Part shown: piece by piece, positions 5,383 through 6,696 of the stretch | How positions within the stretch are numbered: position 1 is the stretch's first letter | How the letters are laid out: each line of letters starts with the position of its first letter | From: Rhodospirillaceae bacterium | GTDB taxonomy: Bacteria; Pseudomonadota; Alphaproteobacteria; UBA11073 | DNA: 6,696 nucleotides | Direction: 5' to 3' | Assembly: GCA_003536545.1 (NCBI GenBank) | Contig: DPZW01000174.1 | Location: forward strand, 223-6,918 | Notes under the pieces: model-generated | Told to the model about the DNA's origin: nothing | The model's input: the letters and a program-made list of their open reading frames with translations, nothing else | The model's database searches: none | Made by a program: the position numbers and the translations under genes

Positions 5383-6173
5383 GATAACACTCCCGGAACA
5401 GATAAAACCAATGTGCTTCCCAGCCAGCCGAGGATGAGCATGACTATCACCGTCATTCCACGGCCACGCATTATAAATGCATAACTGGCCAGTGCAGTGG
5501 GCACCCACAGTAACATGAGCATGGTAGCAGGGTAATCCGTGAATGGCGCATATAACGTCACAATACTGGCGATCAGCGGTACAAGGGCGGATATGAAAAT
5601 AGGAACCGCCAGCAAGCGTTCACGGCGCAACCAGACCGGCGCGAGGATGGCAAGCGGGAAAGATGCCACGGCGGTGACCAGAAACTGTGCCGGTGGCCAC
5701 GGCAATTCGCCGCCGTAAGTATATTGCCATGTAATCGGTTTGAAATCCGGCAGAATTGTGGGGACGCTGCTGCCGATCATTTGCATTACGCCAAAAGGAA
5801 TAGTGGCGACAATATGATTGATGTAAAGATAGCTGAGGACCATGGCGATGGCCGGGAAAAGAATGATCAAAAAGAAACTGATGCGGGATGTTTTGATCAT
5901 GTCCGGTGGCGCAACCAGAGCCAGGAATGGCACCGCAATCGCCGCCACATAAATCAATCGCGCATCGCCAATCAGCATGAGAGCAAAACAAACAGCGGTA
6001 TTGATGATGCTGCGCACATCACCATGCAACATCAATTGATGCAGGGTTTGGCAGAATAGGAAATACAATGCGAGTTCTATGATACGGCTATAGCCATCAT
6101 TCAGCATCCAGGTCATCATGGGGTGGCTGAAAAGCAGCAGTCCGGCGGCAAGCAGGGTAAGATTGCGGGTCAT
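5379..6173 (-). CDS. Polytopic inner-membrane protein of unknown function in polysaccharide operon
   Basis: A 264-residue protein that is almost entirely hydrophobic, with about eight membrane segments (near 5-24, 31-49, 56-68, 71-88, 98-120, 163-182, 187-209 and 215-235, plus a last one at 240-260). The count is uncertain by one or two. I do not recognise a family with confidence. The weak overall resemblance to the membrane part of GT-C sugar transferases is only an impression, and no catalytic motif stands out. The longest soluble stretch is about 121-160, containing QYTYGGELPWPP. It overlaps the GT2 gene upstream and the XagA-like gene downstream by 4 nt each (ATGA), so co-production with the synthase and outer membrane protein is strongly suggested. 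It could be a synthase partner (as PgaD is to PgaC), a flippase-like component, or a lipid-linked sugar transferase. Confidence 0.7.
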   Translation of the reverse strand: MTRNLTLLAAGLLLFSHPMMTWMLNDGYSRIIELALYFLFCQTLHQLMLHGDVRSIINTAVCFALMLIGDARLIYVAAIAVPFLALVAPPDMIKTSRISFFLIILFPAIAMVLSYLYINHIVATIPFGVMQMIGSSVPTILPDFKPITWQYTYGGELPWPPAQFLVTAVASFPLAILAPVWLRRERLLAVPIFISALVPLIASIVTLYAPFTDYPATMLMLLWVPTALASYAFIMRGRGMTVIVMLILGWLGSTLVLSVPGVLS

Positions 6174-6681
6174 GCGCTGGCCCCGCTTTGCGCCTGTGCG
6201 ATTTCATGCGCGCTATGTTTGCTGATACCGTGATCAGTTTTTTCCCAATAAAAAGGATTATTCAAAAGCTGCCACAATCCTTTATAGGCTGCGATAGACA
6301 GCAGCACCCAGTAAAAGAAAACCGTGAGGCCGATAGGCACCAGATCATAGAGGCGGCGTTTGACCGGTGCGAGCAGGCTCAGGTAGATGAAAACAATATT
6401 GCCAATTAAGAGATTGGCCAGGCTCATGTAAAAAATGACAGGCGGGAAATAAATCCCGTAATTCAGGCTAGGAATTAAAAGCCACAAAACATAGAGAAGC
6501 CAAAAAATTGGATTCAATAATGCCGCAAGTACTGTGCCGCCCACAAAAAACTGAAAGCCGAAAAACCCAACCGGGCCGAGCGAACGGTAGAGTTGAATGG
6601 GGTGGCGCATATGCACGAGCCAGGTTTGCATATACCCCTTGAGCCAGCGTGAACGCTGACGAATCCAGTTTGGAATCGCGC
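6170..6681 (-). CDS. Processive GT2 polysaccharide synthase, C-terminal part
   Basis: This is the C-terminal 169 codons of a membrane glycosyltransferase; the rest lies beyond the contig end. The frame is open up to the adapter and reads IPNWIRQRSRWLKGYMQTW, containing the Q-x-x-RW motif (QRSRW) that binds the growing polymer in processive GT2 enzymes such as cellulose, hyaluronan and poly-N-acetylglucosamine synthases. An internal Met at 6631 is not the true start, because this motif lies upstream of it in the same frame. After the motif come three hydrophobic regions typical of the channel-forming C-terminus, then NPFYWEKTDHG, an ending I associate with XagB/NrfB-like GT2 enzymes, and a polar tail. 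The catalytic DxD and TED motifs are off the contig, so activity and substrate cannot be judged. Its stop overlaps the next start (ATGA). It is the first visible gene of the minus-strand operon. Confidence 0.88.
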
Positions 6682-6696
6682 AGATCGGAAGAGCGT
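6682..6696 (+). other. Illumina adapter remnant, right end
   Basis: AGATCGGAAGAGCGT is the start of the Illumina universal adapter as read through from an insert. Together with the index-side adapter at 1-15, it marks the contig as a full insert flanked by two different adapters. The GT2 gene is cut here. Confidence 0.95.

Noticed and set aside
5383..5508. N-terminal extension of the XagA-like protein (42 residues)
   Set aside because: It overlaps the upstream membrane-protein gene and would place a non-hydrophobic segment before a perfect signal peptide.
1..6696. CRISPR array, insertion sequence or tRNA-linked integration site
   Set aside because: No regularly spaced direct repeats, no transposase or integrase frame, and no second copy of a tRNA 3' end are visible.

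Overview
The window is most likely a metagenomic or draft contig from an alphaproteobacterium with roughly balanced base composition. The assignment is an inference from protein style: a PAS-rich hybrid kinase, a free Hpt protein, a PleD/PopA-like REC-GGDEF protein, and a XagA-like outer membrane protein beside a processive GT2 synthase. I could not run a search. Both ends carry Illumina adapter sequence (1-15 and 6682-6696), so the genomic insert is 16-6681 and the genes at both ends are cut by the fragment, not by biology.

Left part (16-542). The first ten codons of a cold-shock protein gene lie on the minus strand (16-46). It has a strong Shine-Dalgarno sequence and a leader of about 120 nt or more with a terminator-like hairpin. 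The spacer before the tRNAs (about 166-356) has no gene, but it contains three overlapping, mutually exclusive hairpins (288-333). Two tRNA genes follow on the plus strand: tRNA-Met(CAT) at 357-431 and tRNA-Leu(CAG) at 456-542, both with encoded CCA.

Middle plus-strand part (586-3218). A recognisable sigma70-type promoter (586-614) drives a membrane-bound hybrid histidine kinase (TM-TM-PAS-PAS-HisKA-HATPase-REC, best start GTG 645). A single-domain CheY-like response regulator follows 12 nt later.

Right, minus-strand part (3221-6681). Five genes run right to left with 4-nt, 4-nt and 8-nt overlaps and one 1-nt gap, so they look like one operon. They encode the C-terminal part of a processive GT2 polysaccharide synthase, a polytopic membrane protein of unknown function, a XagA-like outer membrane protein, a REC plus degenerate-GGDEF protein, and a free Hpt phosphotransfer protein. 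The operon converges on the plus-strand kinase/regulator pair with only 2 nt between stop codons.

Working model (inference). The hybrid kinase senses an intracellular or membrane signal and passes phosphate through its REC domain to the Hpt protein. The Hpt protein then phosphorylates the stand-alone REC and/or the REC-GGDEF protein. The GGDEF domain has lost its catalytic motif (GPAQF in place of GGEEF) but keeps the RxxD inhibitory-site motif at the exact PleD spacing. It therefore looks like a c-di-GMP receptor rather than a cyclase. It would join phosphorelay and c-di-GMP inputs to synthesis and export of the exopolysaccharide made by the same operon.
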